Source: Bacteroidota bacterium (GTDB lineage Bacteria; Bacteroidota; Bacteroidia; Chitinophagales; Chitinophagaceae). From it: a stretch of 9,137 nt of DNA. The DNA lies in NCBI GenBank assembly GCA_029778965.1, contig JAKPBL010000187.1, positions 1 to 9,137 of the forward strand. Direction: 5' to 3'. Positions 1-6,745 of the stretch are shown piece by piece. The notes beneath the pieces are model-generated. The model did not search any database. It saw only the letters and a program-made list of their open reading frames with translations, and was not told the DNA's origin. The translations under genes were made by a program, and so were the position numbers. Each line of letters begins with the position of its first letter. Position 1 is the stretch's first letter.

Positions 1-31
1 AAAGGCTTCTTCCCGGCAATGGCAAGCGGCG

Positions 32-865
32 CTAGGCAAGCTCTACTTTTTGGGCCTCCACCGGCTGACCGAAGAAAATAGCCGAACGATGCTGGAAATC
101 AATGGGATCGTCGGTAGTAAAAAACAGGCGGCGGCCATTTTTACTGATCCGCGCATCCATTTCCGGGTGCCGGTACAAGTAATCTGCCAGGCCTTCGGCC
201 ACCAGCGGCCCCTGCGTGATCAGCCGGACGCCTTTCGGCAGGAAAGTCTTGATCTTTTCTTCCAGCAGGGGGTAGTGGGTGCATGCCAGCAGGATGGTAT
301 CGATGCGGGGCTGGCGGGCCAGCAAACGGCTGATATGCTGTTGGATAAAATAATCGGCGCCGGGCTTCAGGTGCTCATTGTTCTCGATAAGGGGAACCCA
401 CATGGGGCAGGCTTCCTGGTAGAGGGTAACTTCGGGAAAAAATTTCTCCAGCTCGATGGCATAAGAATCCGATGCCACCGTGCCGGTGGTTGCCAGTAAT
501 CCCAATTGCCCGCTGAGAGAATAGTTACCCACCACTTCGGTGGTGGGCCTGATAACACCCAATACGCGCCGGTCGGGCGCTAAACGGGGCAGGTCTTGCT
601 GCTGGATGGTTCTCAACGCCTTGGCAGAAGCGGTGTTGCAGGCAAGCACTACTAACGGACATCCCTGTTCGAAAAACCACTGCACTGCCTGCAACGTGTA
701 TCGGTGAACGGTATCAAAGCTGCGATTGCCATAGGGCGCGCGGGCATTGTCGCCGAGGTAAATGAAATCACACCCCGGCAGCCGCGCCACAATATCTTTC
801 ATGACCGTAAGCCCCCCGTAACCGGAGTCGAAAATCCCTATCGGAGAAAGTGAAGCTGGCATCAT
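32..865 (-). CDS. murI: Glutamate racemase
   Basis: Cytoplasmic, cofactor-independent racemase that converts L-glutamate to D-glutamate for the peptidoglycan stem peptide. The 277-residue product has the family's usual length and all its landmarks: an N-terminal GIFDSGYGGLTV motif with the catalytic-site Asp at about residue 13, the first catalytic Cys in LACNTAS (about Cys76), and the second in LLACTHYP (about Cys195). These are the two-base pair of the Asp/Glu racemase family. The reading frame extends to a GTG at 874, but two adjacent ATG codons follow at 865 and 862. I chose the first ATG; the second is equally possible and the motif lies downstream of both. It is the last gene of the block and sits behind a strong terminator, so it probably has its own promoter. 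The stop is TAG at 34-32. The function is secure and the exact start is not. Confidence 0.96.
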   Translation of the reverse strand: MMPASLSPIGIFDSGYGGLTVMKDIVARLPGCDFIYLGDNARAPYGNRSFDTVHRYTLQAVQWFFEQGCPLVVLACNTASAKALRTIQQQDLPRLAPDRRVLGVIRPTTEVVGNYSLSGQLGLLATTGTVASDSYAIELEKFFPEVTLYQEACPMWVPLIENNEHLKPGADYFIQQHISRLLARQPRIDTILLACTHYPLLEEKIKTFLPKGVRLITQGPLVAEGLADYLYRHPEMDARISKNGRRLFFTTDDPIDFQHRSAIFFGQPVEAQKVELA

Positions 866-897
866 TCGAAACACTGTTGAAGCTGCAACTTACAAAT

Positions 898-929
898 CAA
901 ATCCAGAACTGGCGGCAATAAACAACAAA
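898..929 (-). promoter_or_regulatory. Candidate Bacteroidota-type promoter for murI
   Basis: On the minus strand TTTG (929-926) is followed after 20 bases by TGGATTTG (905-898). That is one mismatch from the Bacteroidota -7 box TAnnTTTG, at about the usual distance from a -33 TTTG. Transcription would start near 891, giving a leader of about 25 bases to the ATG at 865. A promoter is expected here because a terminator lies immediately upstream. The match comes from short AT-rich motifs and could be chance. Confidence 0.3.
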
Positions 930-952
930 CGCCGGGATGCTATCCCGGCGTT
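916..952 (-). terminator. Rho-independent terminator after the ompH pair
   Basis: A perfect 11-bp GC-rich stem (positions 928-938 pairing with 942-952) closes a 3-base loop. On the minus strand it is followed by a T-rich run, TGTTGTTTATTG (927-916). It begins 28 bases after the stop of the second ompH gene and ends about 50 bases before murI, so it should end transcripts from the bamA-ompH side. On the plus strand the stem is not followed by T, so it acts in the minus direction only. Confidence 0.85.
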
Positions 953-980
953 CATGGTGAGCCTTAAAAAGTGAATTGAA

Positions 981-1487
981 TTATTTCAAACCAAGTTTCT
1001 TCTTCACCAGCGGCAATATATCGTCGGCGGGAGGAGAAACGATCAGGTATTCTTTCGGCAGCACATAGGCATAACCGGATTCTTTGGCAACGGCTGAAAC
1101 CGCATCCATTGCTTTTTTCTGGATCGGTCCGCTCAGCTCTTCCTGCTTTCTTTGCAGCTCCTGCTGAATGCGTTGCTCTTCGCCCTGCAGCTCCTGCAGC
1201 TTGGCCTGGAGGTCCTTCCGTTTAACATCTTTCACAGCGGGAGCCATGGTAGCCGAATCTTTATTGAACTTCTGAATAGCCTCGTTCAGCGCATTTTCTT
1301 TGTCTTGCGCTGAAGCGATCAGCGCTTCGCGGAACTGGTTTAAAGTAGAGTCTGCCTTTTTTGCCTCGGGCATTAAGCCAACAAGCTCATTAAAGCTGAC
1401 ATAACCGATTTTGGCCTGCGCCTGTACGCCATTGCTAATCATCACCAGACCAACAGCAGCCAGTAGAATTGGTAAAACCTTTTTCAT
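981..1487 (-). CDS. OmpH/Skp family periplasmic chaperone (second copy)
   Basis: Small periplasmic chaperone of the OmpH/Skp family, which traps unfolded outer-membrane proteins on their way to the BAM complex. The 168-residue product (E. coli Skp is 161) starts with a Sec signal peptide: MKK, a hydrophobic core, then VQA|Q, so cleavage is likely after residue 23. A short beta strand follows (KIGYVSFNELVGLMPEA). Next comes a long, charged, Gln/Glu/Lys-rich helical stretch from about 42 to 122, the coiled-coil tentacle of Skp. A C-terminal segment from about 138 returns to the trimerisation body and ends LGLK. It lies 66 bp behind a related copy and just before a terminator, so it is the last gene of the bamA-ompH transcript. 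Family assignment is firm. Whether it is the main chaperone or a specialised paralogue cannot be told from the sequence. Confidence 0.9.
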   Translation of the reverse strand: MKKVLPILLAAVGLVMISNGVQAQAKIGYVSFNELVGLMPEAKKADSTLNQFREALIASAQDKENALNEAIQKFNKDSATMAPAVKDVKRKDLQAKLQELQGEEQRIQQELQRKQEELSGPIQKKAMDAVSAVAKESGYAYVLPKEYLIVSPPADDILPLVKKKLGLK

Positions 1488-1553
1488 GCGTTTGTTTGTT
1501 ACTTAAGTTGTTTTTGTAGGGGTTAGCGTTGTCTTTTTACGACCTTTTCAGGT

Positions 1554-2063
1554 TTATTTAACACCCAGTTCCCTGAGCACATCTTCGCTCTTGTCGAGTT
1601 TAGGGTCGGCAAATATAACGGTAATTCCTTCACTTTTGTCCAAAATAAAGTCGTACATACGGGCAGCCGCAATTTTCTGGATAGCCGTGTAAACCTTGTC
1701 CTGCACGGGTTTCACGAGTTCCTGGCGCTGCTTGAAGAGGTCGCCTTCGAACCCGAAACGCTTGCGCTGCAGGTCGCGAACCTCTTTCTCCCGCAAAAAG
1801 ATCTCATCCTCTCTTTTCTTACGCAGCTCTTCGCTCAACATAACCTGCTCGGCCTCATAATCTTTATACATTTTATCGAGCGCCGCCTGCTTGCCGTCGA
1901 TTTCTTTCTGCCAGTCCTGGCTGATCTTATCGAGCTTGGCCTGCGCCTCCTTATAGGCGGGCATTTTATCGAGTATATACCGGGTGTCTACAATGGCATA
2001 GCGTTGTGCCTGTACAGCCGCCGCCAGCAGCACCAATGACAATAAGGTTATTAATTTTTTCAT
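1554..2063 (-). CDS. OmpH/Skp family periplasmic chaperone (first copy)
   Basis: Second member of the OmpH/Skp pair, 169 residues, placed 24 bp behind bamA and very probably translated from the same transcript. The Sec signal peptide (MKKLITLLSLVLLAAAVQA|Q) should be cut after residue 19. The mature start (RYAIVDTRYILDKMPAYKEA) matches the OmpH pattern and shares the MPxxKxA motif with the downstream copy. Residues about 37-118 form a long charged coiled coil rich in Lys, Glu and Gln. The C-terminal part (YDFILDKSEGITVIFADPKLD) fits the family's trimer core. The middle of the protein is clearly diverged from the second copy, so the duplication is old. Its position next to bamA fits delivery of unfolded barrel proteins to BamA. 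Family assignment is firm; client range is unknown. Confidence 0.92.
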   Translation of the reverse strand: MKKLITLLSLVLLAAAVQAQRYAIVDTRYILDKMPAYKEAQAKLDKISQDWQKEIDGKQAALDKMYKDYEAEQVMLSEELRKKREDEIFLREKEVRDLQRKRFGFEGDLFKQRQELVKPVQDKVYTAIQKIAAARMYDFILDKSEGITVIFADPKLDKSEDVLRELGVK

Positions 2064-2087
2064 GTTATACTTTTTAATGACGGGTTT

Positions 2088-4808
2088 TTATTCGGGCTCA
2101 AAGCCAAGCATAAAGGTGAATTTGGCCGCATCGCGCAACCGGCCACCCGGTGTCATCCTGTCAAATCCGATACCATAATCGAATCCAAGCAGACCGAACA
2201 TCGGCAGGAAGAAGCGCATGCCCAAACCGGCGCTGCGACGCAGGCGGAAGGGATTGTAGTCTTTGTAATCATACCAGCCGTTGGCCGCTTCGAAAAATGC
2301 CAGTCCGTAAATGGTGCTGTTCGGGTTGGTCGAGAACGGATAACGCAGTTCCATCGTGTACTTGTTAAAGATGGTAAAGAACTGGCTGGCCGACGATTTA
2401 TCCGGATTGACAGTGGGATCGGAGTTATCATATACCGGATATCCGCGGTGGGCGATGATATCGTAGCCCAGCAGGCCGAAGTTATTGGTCAGGCCCGCAT
2501 CACCCAACTGGAATCTTTCGAAGGGCGAGTAGTCGAGCTTGGAATTATACCGGCCCATAAAGCCGTACTTGGCCGCCGCCTTGAATACGAACTGCTTGCT
2601 TCTGTCGGCGCCCATAGGCCGGCCGATCGGCACATACCATTCACCGGTAAAACGCCATTTGTGGAATTCGGGCAGCTCATACGGATTCTTCGAATTGACG
2701 CGGCTGGGATCGATCAATGAGTACGGCGGTGTTGCCTGTACGCTCATCAGGAAGTTGGAGCCGCTTCGCGGATAGATCGGCTGATCGATCGATGAGCGGT
2801 TCAATGCCAGCTTCAGGCTGATATTGTGCGCCGTTGTATTGTTCAGTCCCGGGAAAAGGTTGGGATAATTCTGCAGCTTGTACTGCGTCAGGTTGAGCGA
2901 GTACACGAGGGTGAAATAATCGTCGGGCCAGCGAAGCTGTTTACCCAGGGCGATCGACACACCCAGCGTTCTTAAGAAAGAAGTGTCACCGGCCTTGCGG
3001 TCGTAATAACCGGTGTACGGGTTATAGGCATTCGCGAAGCGGGTGCTGTAAAAGCTGACCGTAAAAGAATTGCGTCGCTTGCCGCCGAGCCAGGGTTCGG
3101 TGAACGAGAAGTTATACGAACGGAACTGCCGCCCGTTGCTTTGCACCCGGAGGCTAAGCTTCTGGCCATCGCCTGTCGGCAACGGATCCCAGGTTTCCCG
3201 GTTAAAAATATTGCGGATGGAAAAGTTATTAAACGTAACGCCCAGGGTACCGGTCAAACCGATATTACCGCCCCAGCCGGCCGACAGCTCGAGCTGGTCG
3301 TTCGATTTTTCTTCCACTTTGTAATTGATGTCCACCGTTCCGTCATCAGGGTTGGGAACGGGGTTGATGTCTATCTTCTCCTGGTTGAAATAACCCAGGT
3401 TGGCAATTTCGCGGTTGGAACGGATCAGGTCGGTGCGGCTGAACTTCTCGCCGGGTATGGTGCGCAGCTCTCGGCGGATCACATATTCTTTGGTCTTGTC
3501 GTTCCCCGCGATATTGATATTCTTGATGGTGGCCTGCGGGCCTTCACGCATGCGGATCTCGAAATCGATGGTGTCGTTGTACACCCTGGTTTCGACGGGG
3601 TCAACCGAAAAGAAAAGGTAACCGTCGTCCATATAATAACCGCTGATGTCACCGCCTTCCTGCGACATACGCAACTTTTTATTCAGCGTTTCCAGATTGT
3701 AGATATCACCCTTTTTGATGCCCAGCATAAGACTAAGCACCGAGTCGCTGTATTTCGTATTGCCCTTCCAGGTAATATCGCCGAAATAATACTGGCGGCC
3801 TTCATCTACCTTGATATCGATATTGAGATTTCCTTTCGGATTGTAATAAAGCGTGTCTTTAACGATGCCTGCATCGCGGTAACCCACCGAGTTATAATAT
3901 TCTACTACTTTTTCCTTGTCTTCGTTGTACTTCGTTTCATTGTATTTGGCCGAGCTGAACAATTTGAAACGGAACCAGGGATCGAGATAACTCAGTGTTT
4001 TGGTGGGTGAGAGATACCCGTAATCTTTCGCATATTCAGAGAACGATTCACGCTTCACTTCGCCATAGCTGCTGGAATCTTTCTCCGGGTAAAGGGTCAG
4101 CCGCGACGTTTCTTTGGTACCCTTCATTTTCTTCTTCAATTTGGCTGTCGATACCTTTTCGTTGCCGAAAAAGTTCACGTTGTTGATGCGAACCTTGTTG
4201 CCCTTGGTAACGTTGAAGATAAGTTGCTGCGTATTGACGAAAGCCGGGTCGTTTTTCTCCACGATCTGCACCGTAGCGCCGCGGAATCCTTTCTCGACAT
4301 AATATTTTTCGATGTTCATCACCGCATTCCGTTTCATGTTTTCGGTAATGACGCGGCCTTTCACCAGCCCTGTTTTTTTGTCGAGGTCTTCCTGCTCCGA
4401 TTTACGCACGCCTTTGAACGAATAGCTCGACAGGCTGGGTCGCTCCACCACTTGTATCTCGAGGTAAAGCCGGGTATCGTCTTCCAGCTTGGTGAAAAAT
4501 ATCTGGATATCGGAAAACAGGTTCTGTTTCCAAAGGTTGAGGATCGCTTTGCTGATATTGTCGCCGCCGGGCAATACGATCTTCTCCCCTACGGTCAGTC
4601 CCGATATCGATAGCAGCAGTGACTCATCCCTGTATTTTGTGCCGGCAACTTTGATGCCTGCAATGGTGTATTCTTTGGGGGTTTTTGCGTTCATCACGGC
4701 CACCAGTTCCGGATCGACGATTTGAGGCAATGTATCAGGTTGTTGCGCGTTGACTTTCAGTCCGATCATAAGCAGCAGTAAGGCAACAACGGGTAATCTT
4801 CGGAGCAT
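2088..4808 (-). CDS. bamA: Outer membrane protein assembly factor BamA
   Basis: Core of the beta-barrel assembly machine: an Omp85 protein that folds and inserts other barrels into the outer membrane. It has 906 residues, longer than E. coli BamA (810). A signal peptide (residues 1-21, VNA|Q) precedes five POTRA domains at roughly 47-122, 124-203, 205-337, 340-424 and 426-501, then a 16-strand-type barrel from about 505 to the end. POTRA3 is about 130 residues and holds an insertion near 232-278, which accounts for part of the extra length. The Omp85 loop-6 signature is present as HRGYP (787-791), with the conserved Arg788-Gly789. The protein ends FTFMLGFEPE, so the last aromatic residue is not the very last residue. 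It sits 51 bp behind uppS and 24 bp ahead of two OmpH/Skp genes, the usual chaperone partners. The assignment as BamA rather than another Omp85 rests on five POTRAs and this context. Confidence 0.96.
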   Translation of the reverse strand: MLRRLPVVALLLLMIGLKVNAQQPDTLPQIVDPELVAVMNAKTPKEYTIAGIKVAGTKYRDESLLLSISGLTVGEKIVLPGGDNISKAILNLWKQNLFSDIQIFFTKLEDDTRLYLEIQVVERPSLSSYSFKGVRKSEQEDLDKKTGLVKGRVITENMKRNAVMNIEKYYVEKGFRGATVQIVEKNDPAFVNTQQLIFNVTKGNKVRINNVNFFGNEKVSTAKLKKKMKGTKETSRLTLYPEKDSSSYGEVKRESFSEYAKDYGYLSPTKTLSYLDPWFRFKLFSSAKYNETKYNEDKEKVVEYYNSVGYRDAGIVKDTLYYNPKGNLNIDIKVDEGRQYYFGDITWKGNTKYSDSVLSLMLGIKKGDIYNLETLNKKLRMSQEGGDISGYYMDDGYLFFSVDPVETRVYNDTIDFEIRMREGPQATIKNINIAGNDKTKEYVIRRELRTIPGEKFSRTDLIRSNREIANLGYFNQEKIDINPVPNPDDGTVDINYKVEEKSNDQLELSAGWGGNIGLTGTLGVTFNNFSIRNIFNRETWDPLPTGDGQKLSLRVQSNGRQFRSYNFSFTEPWLGGKRRNSFTVSFYSTRFANAYNPYTGYYDRKAGDTSFLRTLGVSIALGKQLRWPDDYFTLVYSLNLTQYKLQNYPNLFPGLNNTTAHNISLKLALNRSSIDQPIYPRSGSNFLMSVQATPPYSLIDPSRVNSKNPYELPEFHKWRFTGEWYVPIGRPMGADRSKQFVFKAAAKYGFMGRYNSKLDYSPFERFQLGDAGLTNNFGLLGYDIIAHRGYPVYDNSDPTVNPDKSSASQFFTIFNKYTMELRYPFSTNPNSTIYGLAFFEAANGWYDYKDYNPFRLRRSAGLGMRFFLPMFGLLGFDYGIGFDRMTPGGRLRDAAKFTFMLGFEPE

Positions 4809-4859
4809 CAGGCGGTTTTATAAAGTAGGCAAATTAGCGGATAGTTTAAAAAAGCTTTG

Positions 4860-5615
4860 TTAAAGGGACGCGTCCTGCACCTGGGCGCTGGTTTTGCCGA
4901 ACCTTCTTTCTCTTTTCTGGAAGTCGATAATGGCCTCATAAAGATTGTTTTTCCGGAAGTCGGGCCAGCGTACACTGGTAAAATACAGTTCTGCATAGGC
5001 AAGCTGGTAGAGCAGGAAGTTGCTGATCCTGAACTCTCCGCTGGTGCGGATCATCAGCTCGGGGTCGGGAAAATCGCTGGTGCAGAGGTACTGCTCCAGG
5101 GTGTCCTGGGTAATGGCTGCGGGATCGAGCTTCCCGGCTTTTACATCCTGGCCGATCTGTTTTACGGCCTGCACCAGTTCCCACCGGCTGCTGTAGCTCA
5201 GCGCGAGTACCAGGTTCAGACCGGTATTGCCGGCTGTAAGGTCGATCGCTTCTTTCAGTTCTTGCTGGGCGCCGGATGGCAGCATACTGGTGTCACCGAT
5301 AACATGCAGGCGAATATTGTTCTTATTAAGGGTAGGCACTTCCCGGTGAATAGTAACCACCAGCAACTCCATAAGCCCTTTCACCTCTTCTTCGGGGCGA
5401 TCCCAATTTTCGGTGCTGAAAGCATAGAGCGTCAGATACCCTATGCCCAGCTCGGCGCAGCCTTCCACCACATCCCGAACGCTTTCTACCGCATGGTAAT
5501 GACCAAAAAGGCGATCCTGTCCTTTTTCCTGCGCCCAGCGACCGTTACCATCCATGATGATGGCGATGTGCCGGGGTAGTTTTTTCAGCTCTATTTCCGC
5601 CTTTAAGGCCGACAT
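4860..5615 (-). CDS. uppS: Isoprenyl transferase (undecaprenyl-diphosphate synthase)
   Basis: Cis-prenyltransferase that adds isopentenyl units to farnesyl diphosphate to make undecaprenyl diphosphate, the lipid carrier for peptidoglycan and surface-glycan precursors. It is a soluble enzyme working at the inner membrane. The 251-residue product (E. coli UppS is 253) has every conserved region: HIAIIMDGNGRWA with the catalytic Asp22 and Asn24/Arg26, FGH (41-43 region), LTLYAFSTENW (61-71), and the C-terminal diphosphate-binding MIRTSGEFRISNF with Arg190, Arg196 and Ser198, plus Glu209 in AYAEL. It starts with ATG at 5615, about 35 residues closer to the repeat element than any alternative; the next in-frame Met (residue 21) lies inside the active-site motif. 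It precedes bamA by 51 bp. A possible promoter box lies just upstream. The function is secure. Confidence 0.96.
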   Translation of the reverse strand: MSALKAEIELKKLPRHIAIIMDGNGRWAQEKGQDRLFGHYHAVESVRDVVEGCAELGIGYLTLYAFSTENWDRPEEEVKGLMELLVVTIHREVPTLNKNNIRLHVIGDTSMLPSGAQQELKEAIDLTAGNTGLNLVLALSYSSRWELVQAVKQIGQDVKAGKLDPAAITQDTLEQYLCTSDFPDPELMIRTSGEFRISNFLLYQLAYAELYFTSVRWPDFRKNNLYEAIIDFQKRERRFGKTSAQVQDASL

Positions 5616-5634
5616 GCTTGCATTTTTCAGGGGG

Positions 5635-5642
5635 CAAAACTA
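5635..5642 (-). promoter_or_regulatory. Candidate -7 box upstream of uppS
   Basis: On the minus strand TAGTTTTG (5642-5635) matches the Bacteroidota -7 consensus TAnnTTTG exactly. It lies 20 bases before the uppS start, so a transcript would begin near 5628 with a leader of about 12 bases. No TTG-type -33 element is visible at the right distance, because that position is occupied by the AAACCATA strand of the heptad repeats. An 8-base degenerate motif can occur by chance. Confidence 0.3.
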
Positions 5643-5648
5643 ATGAAA

Positions 5649-5812
5649 GTTTATGGTTTGTGGTTTATGGTTTATGGTTGGCCCGCCTGGAAGCAGGCTT
5701 TGCTGCCAAATGGCATTTTTATGCGACAGAACCCGTATAACATTATTGGTAATCAGCGGAAAAACCTGCAACCATCAAACCTGCAACCAACCATAAACCA
5801 CAAACTATAAAC
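5649..5812. repeat. Inverted heptad-repeat element between DUF6089 gene and uppS
   Basis: The left arm (5649-5676) is four heptads read on the plus strand: GTTTATG, GTTTGTG, GTTTATG, GTTTATG, then GTTGG. The right arm (5812-5792, read on the minus strand) is GTTTATA, GTTTGTG, GTTTATG, also followed by GTTGG. The outer 22 bases of the two arms (5649-5670 and 5791-5812) are complementary at 21 positions, so they can form a long stem around a core of about 120 bases. The element fills nearly the whole gap and starts only 7 bases beyond the DUF6089 stop. There is no reading frame of interest inside. It resembles small palindromic or miniature mobile repeats; its class is not identified. Confidence 0.75.
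5762..5791. repeat. Two tandem 15-base repeats inside the element
   Basis: Two adjacent copies of a 15-base unit, 5762-5776 (AAACCTGCAACCATC) and 5777-5791 (AAACCTGCAACCAAC), differ at one base. They run directly into the right arm of the inverted repeat. On the other strand they read as GTTGCAGG and GTTTGATGG, a relaxed version of the same GTTT/GTTG pattern. The copies probably arose by slippage or belong to the same repeat family. Confidence 0.7.
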
Positions 5813-5819
5813 CACATGG

Positions 5820-6677
5820 TTACAGTTTCGCGGTCGGGCAGCGATAGCTGGTCAGGTTGAAGCTTACGGTTACCTGGGCGGTGGTAAACTGGTCTTTTTG
5901 CTTGGCATAGCCGCGCTGGCGACCTTCGATGCCGATGGGTGTGGCGGTCACCTCATAGCTGCGGTCTTGCAAAAGGCCGGCGACCGGGGTAGAGCCATCG
6001 GGCAGCGGGGGAAATTTATCTGCACCCACATAAGTGGTACTTACATCGTCGAGGTAGTCGGTGGTAGTGAACCGGTGCAGTACTTCGAAGCCGATATTGA
6101 TCTTTTGGTTGATGGCATATTTGATGCCCACGCCGAAAGGTATGGCAAAAGCCATGCTGCCGTAAGGCTTGCGATCGGGATAGGCGGCCAGGCCCTGGCC
6201 TTCGGTAGCCAGCGGCCGCAGGTAATATTTGGTGCCGTTCAGGTAGGCATATGGGTCGTAGCTGAAAATGCTGCCGCCGAGGGTTACATAGGGCGTAAAG
6301 CGGTATTCTTCCGTACCCGGTATGAATTTGAAGAAGTTAAAATCGCCCTGCAGCCCGAGTTCCCATACACTGGTGTTGAAGCTGAGGTTGCGCAGGCGCT
6401 GGAAAGTGTTGTCGTCGTAATACCTGTCGGCATATCCCAATTGCGAAAACTGGCCCTGCACGCGTACCGCTATATAATTACCGAACTGCTTCCGGAAAAA
6501 AGCGCCCACGGCGAGTTTTGGACGATTGACGTGCGCGCGGGGGTTCAGATCGCCAAAATAATGCGCGGCGCCGAGGGAAAAGCCAAACTCCCCGGAATAG
6601 ACAACCGATTCCATTTGCGCATTTGCCCGGGTACCGACGATAATGAGGAGGCAAAGCAGCCCTGTAAGCTTCTTCAT
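5820..6677 (-). CDS. DUF6089 family outer-membrane beta-barrel protein
   Basis: Predicted small outer-membrane barrel, 285 residues, of a family found mainly in Bacteroidota; its function is unknown. A signal peptide (MKKLTGLLCLLIIVGTRANA|Q) is likely cut after residue 20. The mature protein is built of alternating aromatic/Gly-rich strands (for example FGFSLGAAHYFGDLN at 32-45, YVTLGGSIFSYDPYAYLNG at 130-148, FGVGIKYAINQKINIGFEV at 181-199). The segment HRFTTTDYLDDVSTTYV (201-217) is the family's most conserved stretch as I know it. The C-terminal QVTVSFNLTSY could be a final strand, but the chain ends in a short polar tail (RCPTAKL) with one Cys. It lies 68 bp after nadK and 204 bp before uppS. 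Its steady company with bamA and ompH hints at an envelope-biogenesis role, which is inference only. Confidence 0.88.
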   Translation of the reverse strand: MKKLTGLLCLLIIVGTRANAQMESVVYSGEFGFSLGAAHYFGDLNPRAHVNRPKLAVGAFFRKQFGNYIAVRVQGQFSQLGYADRYYDDNTFQRLRNLSFNTSVWELGLQGDFNFFKFIPGTEEYRFTPYVTLGGSIFSYDPYAYLNGTKYYLRPLATEGQGLAAYPDRKPYGSMAFAIPFGVGIKYAINQKINIGFEVLHRFTTTDYLDDVSTTYVGADKFPPLPDGSTPVAGLLQDRSYEVTATPIGIEGRQRGYAKQKDQFTTAQVTVSFNLTSYRCPTAKL

Positions 6678-6745
6678 GATGCAATATAATTCTAAAATCG
6701 TGGGATTAAAACGGTTCCGCGGGGCTTAACATATATAAAGAAATG

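Noticed and set aside
1542..1553. ACCT-GAAA-AGGT mini hairpin between the two ompH genes (minus strand)
   Set aside because: The stem is only 4 bp with no T-tract, too weak for a terminator or a distinct processing site.
3141..4010. Long plus-strand open frame (289 codons) opposite bamA
   Set aside because: It lies wholly antisense to the POTRA region of bamA, its translation has no recognisable domain, and it is explained by codon bias of the real gene.
4857..5579. Plus-strand open frame (240 codons) opposite uppS
   Set aside because: Antisense shadow of a gene with all its catalytic motifs intact; no family features in the translation.
5685..5698. GCCTG/CAGGC hairpin in the core of the repeat element
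   Set aside because: A 5-bp stem with a 4-base loop is expected by chance and has no T-run on either strand.
5704..5722. Small hairpin TGCCA/TGGCA followed by TTTTTAT, terminator-like on the plus strand
   Set aside because: The stem is only 4-5 bp, and no plus-strand gene exists upstream to be terminated.
5898..6689. Plus-strand open frame (263 codons) opposite the DUF6089 gene
   Set aside because: Antisense shadow. The minus-strand frame has a signal peptide and family motif; this one has nothing recognisable.
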